From: JBGAPI01 sp044221335
GTDB lineage: Bacteria > Pseudomonadota > Gammaproteobacteria > Xanthomonadales > Ahniellaceae
Length of the DNA stretch: 55,386 nt
Direction of reading: 5' to 3'
Assembly: GCA_044221335.1 (NCBI GenBank)
Contig: JBGAPI010000035.1
Span: forward strand, 1-55,386
How positions within the stretch are numbered: the first letter of the stretch is position 1; every line of letters starts with the position of its first letter. Below, piece after piece: positions 53,294-55,386 of the stretch. The position numbers and the translations under genes are program-made. A model generated the notes under the pieces. It worked only from the letters and a program-made list of their open reading frames with translations, was not told the origin of the DNA and did no database searches.

Positions 53294-54803
53294 ATGATAA
53301 CAACCCGACGCCCCCCTCGGCAAACCGGCCGGTCCGGCCGCGGCTCCGGACCCGAGTCCGGCAGTGGCCGCGGTCCCAACCGCGGTGGCGGCGATCGCTC
53401 CGCGAACTCCGGTCGGCCGCCTCGCCCGGGGGGGGCGCGCGGAGACCGTCCGGGTCGCCCGGGGCGTCCGGCGCCAGGGGACGGTGGGGCCCGTGGCGAG
53501 AGCCGCGCGGGTCGTCGTGAAGGTCGACGCCACGGGGAAACGGCTCCGGGCGATCGTGGCAAGTCGGTCGGGCAGGGCAAGCCGGTCACACGGCCGCGCC
53601 GGGACGGCAGCGTGCCGCTCAGCGCGTTCGTGTCGCGAGCCGAGGGAGAGCGCGGACGGCAGCGCAAGCAGGAGCGCCAGCGAGCGCGACGCGAGCGGGC
53701 GGTCGAGGCGCCGGCGCGGCGTCCGCAGGGCGGCGGATTCGCCGATGCGCCGCGACGTCGACCGCTGTCCACCTCAGGCCATGACGCGACGCGCGAGCGT
53801 CGGCCGGATCCGGCCCCCGGGGTGGAGGCGCCGCCGGCGCCCGCCGGCGTCCAGCACGTCACCGTCGACGCCGACCGCGCCGGCCAGCGGATCGACAATT
53901 TCCTGCTCCGGCAGCTGAAGGGCGTGCCGAAAACCCACGTCTACCGGCTGCTGCGCACCGGCCAGGTGCGGGTCAACGGCAAGCGCGCGAAGCCGATGCA
54001 GAAGCTCGAAGAGGGCGACCAGCTGCGCGAAGCCGATGCAGAAGCTCGAAGAGGGCGACCAGCTGCGCATTCCGCCGGTGCGGCTGCCGGAGGCGGGCGA
54101 GCTCGTGCAGGCCTCGGAACGCAGCCTCACGCAGCTGTCGGCCCAGGTGATCCACGAGGACGCGCGTTATCTGGCGATCGACAAGCCCTCGGGCATGGCC
54201 AGCCACGGCGGCAGCGGCATCTCGTTGGGTGCCATCGAGATGATGCGGCAGCTGCGTCCCGACGAGACGCTGGAGCTGGTCCATCGGCTGGATCGCGATA
54301 CCAGCGGCGTGCTGCTGTTCGCGCGCCGGGCGAGCGCGTTGCGCGCAGTGCAGGCCGAGATGCGTGCCGGCCACATCCGCAAGCGCTATCTCGCGCTGCT
54401 GGCCGGACATCTGCCGAAGGCGAGCGTCGTGGTCGACGCGCCACTGACGAAATCGGTGCTGCAGGGCGGCGAACGGATGGTCAAGGTCGACGAGCTCGGC
54501 AAGCCGTCGCGCAGCACTTTCAAGCTGCTGCAGCGTTTCGCCGAGGCCGACTTCGTCGAGGTCCTGATCGACACCGGCCGCACCCACCAGATCCGCGTCC
54601 ACGCCCAGCACCTCGGGGCGCCGGTGGCGGGGGATCCGAAGTACGGCGATGCCGAGACGAACCGCCGGCTCAAGTCCGCCGGATTGAATCGACTGTTCCT
54701 GCACGCGGCGGAGCTGCGCTTCCGGGTCGACGAGCACGGCGAGGTGCTGGTCTCGGCGCCGTTGCCGGCGGCGTTGCAGAGGGTGCTCGACGGGATGGCC
54801 TGA
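53294..54803 (+). pseudogene. rluC: 23S rRNA pseudouridine synthase RluC, split by a 40-bp duplication
   Basis: RluC makes pseudouridines 955, 2504 and 2580 in E. coli 23S rRNA. Here the reading frame opens at 53294 with an Arg/Gly/Pro-rich extension of about 190 residues and continues into the S4 domain (VTVDADRAGQRIDNFLLRQLKGVPKTHVYRLLRTGQVRVNGKRAKPMQKLEEGDQLR). An exact 40-bp tandem duplication (53985-54064) then shifts the frame. The catalytic domain continues in another frame from 54036 to 54803, with HRLDRDTSGVLLFARR, GRTHQIRVHAQHLGAPVAGDPKYGD and LNRLFLHAAELRF. Deleting one copy restores a perfect RluC. Either it is disrupted, it makes two polypeptides (the second ATG lies in the duplicated unit), or it is an assembly error. 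Confidence 0.85.
53985..54064 (+). repeat. 40-bp exact tandem duplication inside rluC
   Basis: Two adjacent identical 40-base units (53985-54024 and 54025-54064), beginning GCGCGAAGCC and ending GGCGACCAGCT, followed by four bases of a third unit. Since 40 is not a multiple of three it causes the rluC frameshift. Confidence 0.95.
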
Positions 54804-54812
54804 CGCACAGCG

Positions 54813-54960
54813 CTACGGGAGGGGCGGAAGCCCCGACGGTGTCGATGATGTGTGCCCGGTGCGGGCTACCGCTCCTCCCACTGCGGCGAAGGTCCGTCGC
54901 CGGGCGAGCACTGCCCGCCATCGCCTCGACGCCGGTTGATGGCGGGCGGTGCCCGCCCTA
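54813..54960. repeat. family D and family A palindromes between rluC and phhB
   Basis: GGGAGGGGCGGAAGCCCCGA at about 54818 with an inverted partial copy CTCCTCCCAC near 54871 form family D. A family A inverted pair follows: a diverged head around 54901-54924 and a tail ending at 54960, whose CTA is the phhB stop on the minus strand. Confidence 0.75.
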
Positions 54961-55305
54961 CGCCTTCAGCAGGGCCTCGACCTTGGCCGCGCAGATGAAA
55001 TCGTTGCGCGACAGACCGCCGACATCGTGGGTCGAGTAGCGCACCAGGCACTGGTTGTAGCTGACCACGAGGTCCGGATGGTGGTCCTCGCGGTGCGCGA
55101 TCCAGGCCACCGCGTTCACGAAGGCCATGGTGCGGTAGTAGTTCTTGAAGCCGTAGGACTTCGAGATGGTCTTGCCGTCATCGGAGGTGGCCCAGCCGGG
55201 AACCACCGCGAGCAAGGCGGCGACTTCGGTGACGCTGAGCGCATACTCCGGACCCTGCCGCGGCGTGCAGGATTCCAGTGCCAGTTCGACCAGTGCTGCA
55301 TTCAT
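54958..55305 (-). CDS. phhB: 4a-hydroxytetrahydrobiopterin dehydratase (PhhB/PCD)
   Basis: A 115-residue dehydratase that regenerates the pterin cofactor of phenylalanine hydroxylase. LLAVVPGWATSDDGKTISKSYGFKNYYRTMAFVNAVAWIAHREDHHPDLVVSYNQCLVRYSTHDVGGLSRNDFICAAKVEAL contains the catalytic His pair (REDHHPDL) and the later His of the family. phhA is not in the window, but may lie beyond the right edge. The stop TAG is the first codon-length of a family A palindrome. Confidence 0.95.
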   Translation of the reverse strand: MNAALVELALESCTPRQGPEYALSVTEVAALLAVVPGWATSDDGKTISKSYGFKNYYRTMAFVNAVAWIAHREDHHPDLVVSYNQCLVRYSTHDVGGLSRNDFICAAKVEALLKA

Positions 55306-55386
55306 GTTCCGGCTCCACCCACATCCATGTCGACAAAGTGTAGCGTATATAACGACTTAGTCGAGGCTTTAAAGGTGGTTTCACGA
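55306..55386. other. right-edge sequence upstream of phhB
   Basis: About 80 bp with lower GC than the rest, containing GTAGCGTATATAACGAC near 55341-55357. It presumably includes the phhB promoter on the minus strand; the sequence ends before more can be said. Confidence 0.35.

Noticed and set aside
53255..55039. A single 594-residue protein read through rluC without a stop
   Set aside because: After the 40-bp duplication the frame no longer encodes RluC; the rest is an open out-of-frame stretch typical of very GC-rich DNA, while the true catalytic domain is in another frame.

Overview
The window is a GC-rich chromosomal segment of a gammaproteobacterium, most likely a member of the Xanthomonadales (Lysobacterales). 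The strongest evidence is the arginine cluster: an N-acetylornithine carbamoyltransferase, an ArgE-type N-acetylcitrulline deacetylase and a fused N-acetylglutamate kinase/synthase, the acetylated arginine pathway known from Xanthomonas and Xylella. The petABC and sspAB neighbourhood, a bTHX ribosomal protein, LpxO and many short palindromic (REP-like) repeats fit the same group. I cannot name the genus.

Layout. 0-5.5 kb: divergent hutI/hutF (histidine degradation by the deiminase route), a secreted HAF-repeat protein, AlkA and a DUF423 membrane protein. 5.5-11.6 kb: petABC (cytochrome bc1) and sspAB, with a TonB-dependent receptor on the opposite strand between them. 11.7-15.9 kb: a membrane Ser/Thr kinase with a sulfatase-modifying-factor-like C-terminus, a membrane protein with two FHA domains, and a methyltransferase. 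16-22.4 kb: two poorly known small genes, SseA, ccmAB without the rest of ccm, LpxO, a hypothetical membrane protein and an Smr protein. 22.5-32.5 kb: methionine/glutamine-type aminotransferase plus omega-amidase, two small exported proteins, a DJ-1/PfpI protein, RhlE, an FNR regulator with all four cluster cysteines, a TauE/SafE-type membrane protein, a TfoX-N protein and a YoaA/DinG helicase. 32.7-39.7 kb: tRNA-Thr, an Hpt-REC protein, arginase, an ELM1-family protein, the DUF1501/DUF1800 pair and a MerC-like membrane protein behind a near-perfect Zur operator. 39.8-48.3 kb: bTHX and the arginine operon argF', argG, argE', argB/A, argC, argH, plus an alpha/beta hydrolase. 48.6-55.3 kb: YciI, an anchored thioredoxin, RNase E, rluC split by a 40-bp tandem duplication, and PhhB.

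The signals I consider most interesting are regulatory or structural. (1) An exact 40-bp duplication frameshifts rluC between its S4 and catalytic domains. (2) A possible ribosome-mediated attenuator lies before argF': a small Arg-containing leader ORF, a segment able to pair with the terminator stem, and an intrinsic terminator. (3) A long hairpin sequesters the Shine-Dalgarno of the helicase gene rhlE. (4) A 12/13 Zur box overlaps the -10 of the MerC-like gene. (5) Several families of palindromic repeats begin with TAGG, and their TAG serves as the stop codon for about eleven genes; one element ends two convergent genes at its two edges, and another has expanded into a 33-bp tandem array. 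I saw no phage, integrase, IS transposase, toxin-antitoxin, CRISPR or defence locus.
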